Assembly (NCBI GenBank): GCA_042218065.1
Contig: JBDGRL010000036.1
Coordinates: forward strand, 1-25,598
Direction of reading: 5' to 3'
DNA length: 25,598 nucleotides
From: JBDGRJ01 sp042218065
Lineage (GTDB): Bacteria > Patescibacteriota > Patescibacteriia > Magasanikbacterales > UBA922
Each line of letters opens with the position of its first letter. Position 1 is the first letter of the stretch. The position numbers and the translations under genes are program-made. Shown piece by piece: positions 14,149-22,558 of this stretch. The notes beneath the pieces were generated by a model. The model ran no database searches. It was not told the origin of the DNA and saw only the letters and a list, made by a program, of their open reading frames with translations.

Positions 14149-14634
14149 TTAAGTTTGCTGAGCTTCTTCCCTGTGACGCAACTCCTCCGATCCCGGCTCA
14201 ACCAAAAAGGACTGAAGGGCATCAAATGCTGCTTTTACATTAGTGACCTTGTTCCTGGATCTGCTTCTAATCTTTGCAGAAGCATTATTAACACCAGCTA
14301 ATTCTAGTACAATTCTCAAAGCTCCTCCGGCCATCAAACCTGAACCTTGAGGAGCTGGTTTTATTATAACATCAGCTGCTTTAAAATCAGACTCAACCTC
14401 ATGAGGGATAGTATCGTTTACCAGAGGAATTTCTATCATATTTTTTTCAGCCCTATCAAATGCCTTAGAGATAGCAATCTGAACATCTTTACCTTTTTCT
14501 ACACCGTATCCTACATTGCCATTTCTATCACCAATTACAACGGTGGCACGAAAACGCATTTGTTCACCACCTTTTGTAGTTCTGGAAACTCTATCAATAT
14601 CTAATACTTCTTGATCGTAGTTATTTTGAGCCAT
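14149..14634 (-). CDS. rpsE: 30S ribosomal protein S5
   Basis: A 161-aa small-subunit protein that helps maintain decoding accuracy. The double-stranded-RNA-binding-like N-terminal domain shows VVIGDRNGNVGYGVEKGKDV; the C-terminal domain shows GSGLMAGGALRIVLELAGV. The N-terminus is short, with little extension before LDIDRVSRTTKGG. Lies between rplR (18 bp upstream) and rplO. Confidence 0.98.
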   Translation of the reverse strand: MAQNNYDQEVLDIDRVSRTTKGGEQMRFRATVVIGDRNGNVGYGVEKGKDVQIAISKAFDRAEKNMIEIPLVNDTIPHEVESDFKAADVIIKPAPQGSGLMAGGALRIVLELAGVNNASAKIRSRSRNKVTNVKAAFDALQSFLVEPGSEELRHREEAQQT

Positions 14635-14652
14635 CTTATTTAATTAATTAAG

Positions 14653-15021
14653 TTAGAATTCAAGTCCGCCTTCTCTAGCCCCTTCAGCTAATGCCTCAAT
14701 TCTTCCATGATACTTATATGGACCTCTATCAAATACTATTTTATCTACCCCTTCTTCTTGCGCTCTTTCTGCTACTTTCAATCCTACTAGATAAGCTTGC
14801 TTCTCTTTATTTTCTAGATCTACTTCATCATCTAAATCAAAATCTTCTCTAGAATCAGCACTAGCCAAGGTGTGTCCCTCATCATCATTGATTACTTGAG
14901 CATAAGTATAGTTCAAGCTTCTGTATACTGACAATCTAGGCCTCTCTTCAGTTCCATGAATTTTACTTCTTGTTCTTTTTTTTCTTCTTTTAGTTTGTTC
15001 TTTTGTTGAGGTTTTAGACAT
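14653..15021 (-). CDS. rplR: 50S ribosomal protein L18
   Basis: A 122-aa 5S rRNA-binding protein. The basic N-terminus KEQTKRRKKRTRSKIHGT is followed by RPRLSVYRSLNYTYAQVI, a variable acidic insert (DSREDFDLDDEVDLENKE), and the C-terminal FDRGPYKYHGRIEALAEGAR block typical of L18. Starts 14 bp after rplF. Confidence 0.98.
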   Translation of the reverse strand: MSKTSTKEQTKRRKKRTRSKIHGTEERPRLSVYRSLNYTYAQVINDDEGHTLASADSREDFDLDDEVDLENKEKQAYLVGLKVAERAQEEGVDKIVFDRGPYKYHGRIEALAEGAREGGLEF

Positions 15022-15035
15022 AATATTTTTTTAAT

Positions 15036-15593
15036 TTAAGCTCCAGGACCCATCTCTTCAGTAGCGGTCTTACCCTCTTTTCTTCTAATATTTTCATCTA
15101 CATATTTGATACCTTTGCCTTTATACGGTTCTGGAGGTCTTACATCTCTTATTTCAGAAGCTACCTTTCCGACCAACTCCTTATCTGGACCTTCTATAGT
15201 TATCTTATTGCCTTCTACTGAAGCATCTATAGATTCCGGCACCTCATAAACCACAGGATTTGCGTAACCTACCTCTAATTCTATATCAGTCCCTTTCATT
15301 TTTACTCTATAACCAACTCCATTGATCTCAAGTCCTTTTTTAAAACCTTCTGTAACTCCTTCTACCATATTTGACAAGTGAGAAGAAAATGTTCCCCACA
15401 AAGCTCTTTGGTTGCCTTTAGTTTCATCTTCGACCTCAACGCTAGCTTGATCTTCGTCAATATTTACTGATACCTTCTCATGAAGGTCTCGGCTCAATTC
15501 TCCGTTCGGCCCTTCTACTATCAAAACACCATCACTAACTTCAATATCAACGTTAGAAGGTATTTTAATTGTCTTATTGCCTATTCTAGACAT
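15036..15593 (-). CDS. rplF: 50S ribosomal protein L6
   Basis: A 185-aa large-subunit protein near the GTPase centre, made of two similar domains. MSRIGNKTIKIPSNVDIEV opens domain 1; domain 2 ends with IRDVRPPEPYKGKGIKYVDE, the conserved L6 signature. Strongly acidic segments occur in domain 1 (VNIDEDQASVEVEDETKG). Lies 17 bp after rpsH. Confidence 0.98.
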   Translation of the reverse strand: MSRIGNKTIKIPSNVDIEVSDGVLIVEGPNGELSRDLHEKVSVNIDEDQASVEVEDETKGNQRALWGTFSSHLSNMVEGVTEGFKKGLEINGVGYRVKMKGTDIELEVGYANPVVYEVPESIDASVEGNKITIEGPDKELVGKVASEIRDVRPPEPYKGKGIKYVDENIRRKEGKTATEEMGPGA

Positions 15594-15610
15594 ATTATTT
15601 ATCTAAAATT

Positions 15611-16003
15611 TTAATACACAGAACAAACTACCTCTCCACCTACACCTTCTTTACGAGCCTCATGATCGGTCATTACACCTTGAGAGGTAGAAATTATTGC
15701 AATTCCATAGCCGTTTTTTACCCTTGGTAGTTCATCTTTTGACTTATAAATTCTCCTACCCGGTACAGATACCTTTTGCAATGAATTTATTTTTGCTTCG
15801 CCATTATCATACTTCAATTCTATCTCAATCTCTCCTTGAGGCCCTTCATCAATATGCTCAGTTGACTCTACATACTCTTTTCGATCCAACACTTTCGCGA
15901 TGTCTTTTTTAAGATTAGAATAAGGAATCTTTACACTGCTTTTACCAGCAGTTTGAGCATTTCTTATTCTTGTTAACATGTCTGCAATTGGATCTGAATG
16001 CAT
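15611..16003 (-). CDS. rpsH: 30S ribosomal protein S8
   Basis: A 130-aa primary 16S-binding protein of the platform. MHSDPIADMLTRIRNAQ is the standard N-terminus, and GIAIISTSQGVMTDHEARKE the standard C-terminal signature (usual form GxxIlSTSkGvmt). Starts 15 bp after rpsZ. In other bacteria S8 also represses the spc operon; no S8-like mRNA site was identified here. Confidence 0.98.
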   Translation of the reverse strand: MHSDPIADMLTRIRNAQTAGKSSVKIPYSNLKKDIAKVLDRKEYVESTEHIDEGPQGEIEIELKYDNGEAKINSLQKVSVPGRRIYKSKDELPRVKNGYGIAIISTSQGVMTDHEARKEGVGGEVVCSVY

Positions 16004-16018
16004 AACTATTTAATTAAT

Positions 16019-16204
16019 TTACCAACTAGACTTCCTAACACCGGGCAACAAACCCTTGTTCGCAAACTCTCTAAAACAAATTCTACACATATCAAATTCT
16101 CTCATATAACCGCGACAACGACCACAGTTCCAGCAACGATTTACCTTTCTTGTGCTGTATTTTGGTTCTTTATTTGATTTTGCGATTTGTGCTTTAGTAG
16201 CCAT
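16019..16204 (-). CDS. rpsZ: 30S ribosomal protein S14, zinc-binding short form (type Z)
   Basis: A 61-aa protein of the short S14 type, with an intact zinc-ribbon: C24, C27, C40 and C43 in CWNCGRC and MCRICF. The C-terminus ANKGLLPGVRKSSW is the usual S14 ending. It is in its normal place between rplE and rpsH. Confidence 0.97.
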   Translation of the reverse strand: MATKAQIAKSNKEPKYSTRKVNRCWNCGRCRGYMREFDMCRICFREFANKGLLPGVRKSSW

Positions 16205-16214
16205 ATTTTATTAT

Positions 16215-16766
16215 TTATTGATCTGTTTTATCTTTGAATGGAATACCTAATTCTGAAAGTAGTTTATAACCTTCCTCTTCATCTTTTGCCGTAGTATTTA
16301 TCGCAATCTGGACACCGTGCATAAGATCCATATCTTCAAAGTTAGACTCAGGAAAAGCAGAAGCCTCTTCAATACCAATACTATAATTACCATTATCATC
16401 AAAGCTATCCGGGTCTAAACCTTTAAAGTCCTTAGTTCTTGGTAAAGTCAAATGAATTAATTTATATAGAAATTCATACATATTTTCACCTCGTAGTGTA
16501 ACCGAAACTCCGATCTTATCTCCTTTTCTAATATCAAAATTGGAAATGCTTTGTTTTGCTTCATTTTGCACTGGTTCTTGACCAGTAATTTTCCTCAAAG
16601 TTTCAGTAACCTTATTAACATACTCCTTATTATCTTTATCATCACCGTAACCAACATTTACCACGATTTTCTTTAACTTAGGGGCTTCATGCTCATTATT
16701 CAAACCCAATTCTTCTCTTAGATTTGGTAAAACTTCTTCATTGTACTTTTGTTTTAATCCAATCAT
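16215..16766 (-). CDS. rplE: 50S ribosomal protein L5
   Basis: A 183-aa 5S rRNA-binding protein of the central protuberance. Visible signatures are KKIVVNVGYGD, a QEPVQNEAKQSISNFDIRKG block and LPRTKDFKGLDPDSFDDNGN, all typical of L5. Its ATG is 1 bp from the rplX stop. Followed by rpsZ after 10 bp. Confidence 0.98.
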   Translation of the reverse strand: MIGLKQKYNEEVLPNLREELGLNNEHEAPKLKKIVVNVGYGDDKDNKEYVNKVTETLRKITGQEPVQNEAKQSISNFDIRKGDKIGVSVTLRGENMYEFLYKLIHLTLPRTKDFKGLDPDSFDDNGNYSIGIEEASAFPESNFEDMDLMHGVQIAINTTAKDEEEGYKLLSELGIPFKDKTDQ

Positions 16767-16767
16767 G

Positions 16768-17094
16768 TTATTCTTCTATTATGTTACCAGTTTTTTTAGC
16801 TACTCTTTTTTTGTTCCCATTTTCATAAGTAAACCCTACTTTAGTAGGCTCCTCTGTTTCGGGATCTAAAAGCATTACATTGCTTACATCAATAGGTGCT
16901 GGTAGTTCAATAATATCTCCTTTTCTGTCACTTTGACGTGGATTTACATGTTTTTTTAACTTATTTACATCTTCTACTACAACCATTCTTTGGTCTTCCT
17001 CATTCATAACCTGAATAACTTCACCGGTTTTACCTTTATCATTTCCTGCTATAACTTTTACTTTGTCACCTTCTTTTATTTTAGCTTTAGCCAT
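16768..17094 (-). CDS. rplX: 50S ribosomal protein L24
   Basis: A 108-aa assembly-initiator protein. The start at 17094 (MAKAKIKEGDKV) is chosen over a longer frame that would overlap rplN, because it begins at the family's usual N-terminus and is preceded by the AATAAT pattern seen before other genes here. KOW motif: KEGDKVKVIAGNDKGKTGEV. C-terminal part: TKVGFTYENGNKKRVAKKTG. Gap to rplN is 10 bp. Confidence 0.97.
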   Translation of the reverse strand: MAKAKIKEGDKVKVIAGNDKGKTGEVIQVMNEEDQRMVVVEDVNKLKKHVNPRQSDRKGDIIELPAPIDVSNVMLLDPETEEPTKVGFTYENGNKKRVAKKTGNIIEE

Positions 17095-17104
17095 ATTATT
17101 GTTA

Positions 17105-17473
17105 TTACAAAACTTCTGGAGCCAAAGAAAGGATATTCTCAAACCCGGCTGGTCGCAACTCCCTAGCTACAGGACCGAAAACTCGTGTGCCTTTGGGTTC
17201 TTTTTCTTCCTCTAAGATTACTGCTGCATTTTCATCGAAGCGTATATATACACCGTTATCTCTCTTTTTTTCTTTCCTTTGTCTTACTATTACAGCCTGT
17301 ACTACTTCACCCTTATCAACCATAGCTCTAGGTTTTGCATCTCGTACAGAGCAAGTAATTACTTCTCCTACTTGAGCAAATCTTTTCTTGTATCCACCTT
17401 GCACTTTTATACACTTTAGCTTCTTAGCTCCTGTATTGTCTGCAACATCAAGTTGCGTTTCTTGTTGAATCAT
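17105..17473 (-). CDS. rplN: 50S ribosomal protein L14
   Basis: A 122-aa protein at the subunit interface, full family length. MIQQETQLDVADNTGAKKLK, RQRKEKKRDNGVYIRFDENA and TRVFGPVARELR are classic L14 signatures. Follows rpsQ by 9 bp. Confidence 0.99.
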   Translation of the reverse strand: MIQQETQLDVADNTGAKKLKCIKVQGGYKKRFAQVGEVITCSVRDAKPRAMVDKGEVVQAVIVRQRKEKKRDNGVYIRFDENAAVILEEEKEPKGTRVFGPVARELRPAGFENILSLAPEVL

Positions 17474-17482
17474 AAGTAAAAA

Positions 17483-17737
17483 TTAAGATGATTCTACTAT
17501 ATCGATAAGCCGCCAGCGCTTTGTTTTACTCAACGGACGACATTCTTGAAACTGCACTACATCACCTTCTTCCGCTTCATTTTCTTCATCATGTACCGCG
17601 TACTTTTTCGTTACTGTATATTTCTTCCCATACAAAGGGTGCTCTTTTAACCTTTCCACTTCAACACGAATAGTCTTATTTTCTTTATCACTTACAACTG
17701 TACCTTCAAATTTTCTTTTTATTGCATCTTCAGACAT
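17483..17737 (-). CDS. rpsQ: 30S ribosomal protein S17
   Basis: An 84-aa 16S-binding protein with an OB fold. FEGTVVSDKENKTIRVEVER, HPLYGKKYTVTKKYAVHDEE and GDVVQFQECRPLSKTKRWRL match S17. The start at 17737 (MSEDAIKRKF) gives a 1-bp gap from the rpmC stop; a start at 17758 would overlap rpmC and add seven residues. Confidence 0.96.
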   Translation of the reverse strand: MSEDAIKRKFEGTVVSDKENKTIRVEVERLKEHPLYGKKYTVTKKYAVHDEENEAEEGDVVQFQECRPLSKTKRWRLIDIVESS

Positions 17738-17738
17738 A

Positions 17739-17930
17739 TTATTGATTATTTTCTTCATTAAGCAAAGTTAGAATCCTGGCGATAGTTTTTCTCGCTTCTT
17801 CTATCTTATGATTTTCTTTAAGTGCACCTTCACTAGCCTTAAAGCGCAATTGCCTCAATTTTTCCCTATATTCAGATAGAATCTCATGGAGCTGTTGAGT
17901 AGATTTTGTCTTTAACTCATCAACCTCCAT
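17739..17930 (-). CDS. rpmC: 50S ribosomal protein L29
   Basis: A 63-aa helical protein near the peptide exit tunnel. LKTKSTQQLHEILSEYREKL and LRFKASEGALKENHKIEEAR followed by KTIARILTLLNE give the L29 helical-hairpin pattern. Sits between rplP (4 bp) and rpsQ. Confidence 0.96.
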   Translation of the reverse strand: MEVDELKTKSTQQLHEILSEYREKLRQLRFKASEGALKENHKIEEARKTIARILTLLNEENNQ

Positions 17931-17934
17931 AAAA

Positions 17935-18360
17935 TTATATTAAGAAATCTTCTTTAGAAACAAACTCCCCTTGGATAGGTAGCTTATACCCGGCTTCAGT
18001 TAAAGCTTCTTTAGCTCTTTCTTTCTCCATGCCGCCAATCTCAAACAAGATAGTTCCCGGCTTTACATTACAAGCATAATAGGAAGGCTCGCCTTTACCT
18101 CCCCCCATAGGCATTTCATCTCCTTTTTCAGTTACTGGACGATCCGGGAAAATTCTTGTCCACATCTGCCCACCTTTTTCAACATATCTTGTAATTACCT
18201 TACGTGCAGCTTCGATCTGTCTAGAATTAATTCTTGAATGATCCTTTGACTTAAAACCAAATTGACCAAACTCAAGTTTGTTATTACTAGTAGCCTTACC
18301 TTTATTTCTACCCCTAGGCTTATGACATTTTCTATGCTTTACTTTTTTTGGCAGTAACAT
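17935..18360 (-). CDS. rplP: 50S ribosomal protein L16
   Basis: A 141-aa protein at the A-site side of the 50S subunit. MLLPKKVKHRKCHKPRGRNK, INSRQIEAARKVITRYVEKG and MWTRIFPDRPVTEKGDEMPM, then GGGKGEP, are the full L16 signature. Standard length, no extension. Confidence 0.99.
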   Translation of the reverse strand: MLLPKKVKHRKCHKPRGRNKGKATSNNKLEFGQFGFKSKDHSRINSRQIEAARKVITRYVEKGGQMWTRIFPDRPVTEKGDEMPMGGGKGEPSYYACNVKPGTILFEIGGMEKERAKEALTEAGYKLPIQGEFVSKEDFLI

Positions 18361-18366
18361 GTTATT

Positions 18367-19029
18367 TTAGTTATCTTGTTCAAATTTATCTTTTCGTCCA
18401 AATACTTCACCTTTATAGATCCAAACTTTTATCCCTATCGTTCCGTAAGTGGTATTTGCTTCGGCAAAAGCGTAATCTATATCTGCACGTAAAGTAATTA
18501 AAGGCACTTTACCTTCAGAAAGCTTCTCTGTCCTTGCTATCTCAGAACCTCCAAGTCTACCCGAGATCTCGATCTTAGCACCTTGTGCTCCAGCAGAAGT
18601 TATCCTATCTAAAGCTTTCTTCATAGCTCTCCTAGTAGGGACTCTGCCTTCTATTTTCTTCTTTAATGTTTCTGCTATTACTGAAGCAGAAAGTGCCGGT
18701 GATCTGATTTCTTTTACATTAATTTTAACGTCCAGATCTTCGTTTAAAATCTTAGTTTCTATGTGTTTTCTCAGCTTATCAATCTCTTCTCCACCTCTTC
18801 CAATAATAAAGCCCGGTTTTGCAGCTAGAATAGTAATATCCATACTCTCTGGATCCCTTTCGATACTTATTGAATCTATATGAGAATCCTCATATTCATC
18901 TCTGATGTGTTTCCTGATTCTTATATCATCCTTTGCAAACTCGTCATAATTATCATCATTAAACCACTTTGAATCCCACGTATATATTACTTGTTTTCGG
19001 TACGATTCCGGGTGTACGTTATGTGACAT
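18367..19029 (-). CDS. rpsC: 30S ribosomal protein S3
   Basis: A 220-aa protein at the mRNA entry site. KH domain with GFIIGRGGEEIDKLRKHIE; C-terminal domain with RAMKKALDRITSAGAQGAKI, EISGRLGGSEIARTE and TTYGTIGIKVWIYKGEVF. The N-terminus carries a short acidic stretch (DDNYDEFAKDD). Starts 6 bp after rplV. Confidence 0.99.
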   Translation of the reverse strand: MSHNVHPESYRKQVIYTWDSKWFNDDNYDEFAKDDIRIRKHIRDEYEDSHIDSISIERDPESMDITILAAKPGFIIGRGGEEIDKLRKHIETKILNEDLDVKINVKEIRSPALSASVIAETLKKKIEGRVPTRRAMKKALDRITSAGAQGAKIEISGRLGGSEIARTEKLSEGKVPLITLRADIDYAFAEANTTYGTIGIKVWIYKGEVFGRKDKFEQDN

Positions 19030-19035
19030 AACTTA

Positions 19036-19593
19036 TTAATTTAATTTCTCAAAGAATTGATCAATCATCTCCTTCTTGAGATCATTCGTACTTAGCTCAA
19101 TTCCGTACTCTTCTTCTGCATATTCCTTAATCTCATCTTTAGTTTTTCTCATCAGCTTCTTTCTAGATTCTTCCTCGGCAATCTGTTCTTCTTCTGATTC
19201 TTCAGCACCAGTAGCTTCAGACTCCTGTTGCTGGCTAGTAGCTGAGCTTAACTGCTCCTCTCCTTCTAGCACCAACTTTATATGAGAGCTTCTCTTTCGG
19301 ATAGTAGTAGCTCTACCGTAAGCTCTTGGCTGATACCTCTTCATAGTAGGACCCTCATCTACCGTTGCAATTTTAACAGTTAAAGTTGATTTGTCAAGGT
19401 TTTGATTATGTTCAGCATTTGCTATTGCAGAATTAAGAAGCTTCAACATTGGTTTTGCAGCTCTCTTCTTAGACAAACGAAGCTGTGTTTTTGCTTCGTC
19501 CACATCCATATCTCTTATTAAATCAGCAACAAGCCTCACTTTTCTAGGAGCCATCCTGAGCTCATTCAATTTTGCTTTAGCCTGCTTTGCCAT
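19036..19593 (-). CDS. rplV: 50S ribosomal protein L22 with C-terminal extension
   Basis: A 185-aa protein against about 110 for standard L22. Residues 1-112 are ordinary L22 (LNELRMAPRKVRLVADLI, AHNQ-like EHNQNLD, TMKRYQPRAYGRA), lining the exit tunnel. Residues 113-145 are a Q/E/S/A-rich acidic linker. Residues 146-185 (KLMRKTKDEIKEYAEEEYGI, then ELSTNDLKKEMIDQFFEKLN) look like a small helix-extension-helix (SAP/Rho-N-like) domain. The extension is in the same open frame, 6 bp before rpsC. Its role is unknown; nucleic-acid binding at the exit tunnel is a guess. Confidence 0.97.
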   Translation of the reverse strand: MAKQAKAKLNELRMAPRKVRLVADLIRDMDVDEAKTQLRLSKKRAAKPMLKLLNSAIANAEHNQNLDKSTLTVKIATVDEGPTMKRYQPRAYGRATTIRKRSSHIKLVLEGEEQLSSATSQQQESEATGAEESEEEQIAEEESRKKLMRKTKDEIKEYAEEEYGIELSTNDLKKEMIDQFFEKLN

Positions 19594-19603
19594 GTTTGTT
19601 TAT

Positions 19604-19897
19604 TTAAAATAATTCTTCCTCCTCTTCTTCAGCCGCTTTTTGGCCTCCGTGCTCAATAAATGTCCTGGTCTTTGAAAACTCACCTAAACGATGACCAACT
19701 TTTTTCTCATCTATAAATACTTCCTTAAACTCTCTGCCATTGTGAACTTCAAAAGTATAGCCAACCATTTCCGGAGTAATCATGCAATCTCTAGCCCATG
19801 TTCTTATTGGTTCATCCATCTCATCGTTGTCTACTTTATTCATTTTCTTTTTTACATTCGGATCAACGTATGGACCCTTTTTTAAGCTTCTTGACAT
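19604..19897 (-). CDS. rpsS: 30S ribosomal protein S19
   Basis: A 97-aa head protein. MSRSLKKGPYVDPNVKKKMN, ARDCMITPEMVGYTFEVHNG and GHRLGEFSKTRTF are the S19 signatures. The tail ends in AAEEEEEELF, a run of glutamates unlike the usual basic tail. Between rplB and rplV. Confidence 0.99.
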   Translation of the reverse strand: MSRSLKKGPYVDPNVKKKMNKVDNDEMDEPIRTWARDCMITPEMVGYTFEVHNGREFKEVFIDEKKVGHRLGEFSKTRTFIEHGGQKAAEEEEEELF

Positions 19898-19906
19898 AAT
19901 ATTTTA

Positions 19907-20755
19907 TTATTCATTTCTACGTTTAACTATGAACTTGTCGCTTTCTTTGTTTTTATTTCTAGTCTTTTTACCCATAGTTTTCTTAGCTTCAGGTGTCTTT
20001 GGGGTCTCTAGACCAACAGGTGTCCATCCTGCTCCACCTCCATGAGGGTGATCTACCGGGTTCATAGCCTTTCCCTTAACTGTAGGTCTCTTTCCTCTGT
20101 GTCTATTACGACCTGCTTTACCTTGTTTAACTAATTCGTGCTCCGGATTACCAACTCTTCCTATAGTAGCCAAACAGTCTTCAGAGAACATTCTTACTTC
20201 TCCGGAAGGTAGACGTACCTGAATGAAATCTTCTTCTCTAGCCTGAAGCTGAGCACCAGCTCCTGCTGATCTTACAATTTGTCCACCTTTGCCGGGAGTA
20301 AACTCTAAATTATACACAAACAACCCAATCGGGATATGCTTTAGTGGCATTCTATTTCCTACATCTGCTTCGATTTCTTGCTGGCTTGATTTAACTTTAT
20401 CACCTACTTCCAAACTTTCTGCAGCAAGTATATAAGCTTTATTTGCACCGTCTTCGTTCTCAGGATACTCTACCAAAGCAATATGGGCGCTTCTATTAGG
20501 ATCATATTCCAAGGCAGTTACCTCACCTTCAACCCCAAAATTTGTCCTTTCAAAATCTATCTGTCGGTACAACCTTTTATTTTCACCACCACGGTGCCGA
20601 ACAGTTATTTTGCCCTCATTGTTTCTACCACCGCTTTTCTTAATTACTGTAGTTAAACTTGGTTCCGGTTTCTTATCACTCAAATGAGAGGTATCCAAAA
20701 CACTTGCCTTGTTCTTTCTTCCCGGAGTTGTAGGTTTGTATACTTTAATACCCAT
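19907..20755 (-). CDS. rplB: 50S ribosomal protein L2
   Basis: A 282-aa core protein needed for subunit association and peptidyl transfer. VRHRGGENKRLYRQIDFERT, GSNPEHELV-like GNPEHELVKQGKAGRNRHRG and MNPVDHPHGGGAGWTPVG (with the conserved histidine near the peptidyl-transferase centre) identify it. Full length, C-terminus TRNKNKESDKFIVKRRNE. Confidence 0.99.
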   Translation of the reverse strand: MGIKVYKPTTPGRKNKASVLDTSHLSDKKPEPSLTTVIKKSGGRNNEGKITVRHRGGENKRLYRQIDFERTNFGVEGEVTALEYDPNRSAHIALVEYPENEDGANKAYILAAESLEVGDKVKSSQQEIEADVGNRMPLKHIPIGLFVYNLEFTPGKGGQIVRSAGAGAQLQAREEDFIQVRLPSGEVRMFSEDCLATIGRVGNPEHELVKQGKAGRNRHRGKRPTVKGKAMNPVDHPHGGGAGWTPVGLETPKTPEAKKTMGKKTRNKNKESDKFIVKRRNE

Positions 20756-20769
20756 AACCTTATTCTTAT

Positions 20770-21090
20770 TTATACTTCTTCGTGAATATTAATAGTTTCA
20801 CCTTCATGAAGAGTAACTATAGCTTTTTTCCAATCTTTAGTTTCTCCTTCATGAAAACGAAACCTTTTCTTTTTACCTTGAAAGTTCATGGTATTAACTT
20901 TTTTCGGTTTCACACTATAATTATCTTTAATAGCATTTTTAATATCAATCTTTGTCGCATCAGGCGACACCTCAAAAGTATATTTTCCATCTTGTTCTTT
21001 TCTGGCTGATTTCTCGCTAACAATAGGCCTAATCAAAATCTGATTGTAACCATCTGCTTTATTTGTATCTTGATTATTTTCTGTTGCCAT
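20770..21090 (-). CDS. rplW: 50S ribosomal protein L23
   Basis: A 106-aa protein at the tunnel exit, the docking site for SRP and trigger factor in other bacteria. LIRPIVSEKSARKEQDGKYT and VSPDATKIDIKNAIKDNYSV, then VKPKKVNTMN, are the L23 core. A hydrophilic N-terminal extension of about 14 residues precedes it. Confidence 0.97.
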   Translation of the reverse strand: MATENNQDTNKADGYNQILIRPIVSEKSARKEQDGKYTFEVSPDATKIDIKNAIKDNYSVKPKKVNTMNFQGKKKRFRFHEGETKDWKKAIVTLHEGETINIHEEV

Positions 21091-21096
21091 ATTTTT

Positions 21097-21723
21097 TTAG
21101 TTAAATCTGGATTCAATTTTTTCTACTCCCTCTTGGGTCGTTATCACATACTTATTATTAAGAAAGTCCATAACATTTGCATCTTCAGCTCTTTGCAGTT
21201 GTAGATTAGGTATATTACTACAAGCCCGCCTTAACTCTTCTGAATCTTCTCCAGAAAGAAACAGAATCTTATCATCTTCGTCGATAAGATTGTCTATCAA
21301 ATCAGCAACCTCTTTGGTTTTCCCGGAGCTTTCAAACTCCTCTAAAATAAATAACAAATCAGCTTCAGCTTTGTCTGTAAGACACATCTTGACTGCTGAT
21401 CTCTTTTTTGATCTATTTACATCTTTACTAAAGTTTCTTTCCTTGTTAGGACCGAAAGTAACTCCACCTTTTCTCCATAAAGGAGATCTGATAGATCCAT
21501 GTCTTGCTCTACCAGTACCTTTTTGCTGCCATGGTTTTGATCCACCCCCTGATCTGGCTGTCCTGTCTTTGCTGTGCGCCCAAGCTTGTCTTTGATTAGC
21601 TCGAAGAGCAGTAAAAACTTCATGTACTACATGATCTTTAATATCAATACCAAAAACTCCTTCATCCAGCTCAATCTTATCTGTTTCTTCGCCTTGTTGA
21701 TTGTATACTGACAATTCAATCAT
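21097..21723 (-). CDS. rplD: 50S ribosomal protein L4
   Basis: A 208-aa protein with a loop reaching the exit tunnel. AWAHSKDRTARSGGGSKPWQ and QKGTGRARHGSIRSPLWRKG, then FGPNKERNF, form the L4 extended loop. In E. coli L4 represses the S10 operon by attenuation and translational control, which is relevant to the terminator-like leader before rplC here. Confidence 0.98.
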   Translation of the reverse strand: MIELSVYNQQGEETDKIELDEGVFGIDIKDHVVHEVFTALRANQRQAWAHSKDRTARSGGGSKPWQQKGTGRARHGSIRSPLWRKGGVTFGPNKERNFSKDVNRSKKRSAVKMCLTDKAEADLLFILEEFESSGKTKEVADLIDNLIDEDDKILFLSGEDSEELRRACSNIPNLQLQRAEDANVMDFLNNKYVITTQEGVEKIESRFN

Positions 21724-21732
21724 GATATTTTA

Positions 21733-22545
21733 TTAATCTTGTTCTTTTTCAGCTTCAGGGCTGGAATCTTCTGAGTCTCCATCCTCAGAATCGCTTTGGT
21801 CTTTTTCGTCTGTTTCTTCTGTATCATTTTGTTGAGAATTCTCAGCCTCTTCTTGTTTTCCAAACTCTGCCTCTTCAACATCTTCTTCTGAAAGCATATT
21901 TTTGATATCTTCGGTATCAATGCTGTCTTCTCTAGTAAAAATCTTAAGCAAGTTATTTCTAGCTCCTGGCAGACCTCCTTTAATTAATAGCTCATTTTTT
22001 TCTGGTTTAATCTTAACTATCTCTAAATTCTCGATAGTTGCTTTGTTTCCACCCATCCTACCTGGCATTTTCTTGCCTTTAAATACTCTTGATGGTCCAG
22101 TAGCTCCAGCACTACCCGGCATGCGATGTTGATCTTTTGTACCATGAGTAGCAGGGGCACCAGCAAAATCATGTCTCTTTACAACACCCTGAAAACCTTT
22201 TCCTTTTGTAGTTCCCTGCACACTAACTTTCTCACCTTCCTCAAAAATTTCTACATTTAATAAATCACCTCGTTCAAGATCATGATCAGACTCAACCCTA
22301 AAGTCTCTCATTACTTCTACAGGATCAAGGTCACCCAAGTGATTTTTCTGAGGTTTATTTAGTCTCAACTCTTTTTCTTCACCATATCCGACCTGAACTG
22401 CGTTTACCTCATTTTCATTTAAGTCTCCATCTTTAACTTGTGTGACTACACAAGGTCCTGCTTTGACTCTAGTAACCGGCACAACATCACCATTCTCTCT
22501 AAAGACTTGAGTCATATCTAATTTTTTGCCTAGCAAAAATTTCAC
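21733..22545 (-). CDS. rplC: 50S ribosomal protein L3 with long acidic tail
   Basis: A 270-aa protein against about 210 for standard L3. It starts with GTG at 22545 (MKFLLGKKLDMTQVFRENGD). KGKGFQGVVKRHDFAGAPAT, HGTKDQHRMPGSAGATGPSR and KKMPGRMGG identify L3. Residues from about 208 are an extremely acidic tail rich in E, D, S and Q (for example EETDEKDQSDSEDGDSEDSS). As L3 binds 23S rRNA, an acidic tail probably points away from RNA. It is the first gene of the main ribosomal transcript, 9 bp before rplD. Confidence 0.98.
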   Translation of the reverse strand: MKFLLGKKLDMTQVFRENGDVVPVTRVKAGPCVVTQVKDGDLNENEVNAVQVGYGEEKELRLNKPQKNHLGDLDPVEVMRDFRVESDHDLERGDLLNVEIFEEGEKVSVQGTTKGKGFQGVVKRHDFAGAPATHGTKDQHRMPGSAGATGPSRVFKGKKMPGRMGGNKATIENLEIVKIKPEKNELLIKGGLPGARNNLLKIFTREDSIDTEDIKNMLSEEDVEEAEFGKQEEAENSQQNDTEETDEKDQSDSEDGDSEDSSPEAEKEQD

Positions 22546-22558
22546 AAATAAAACTATT

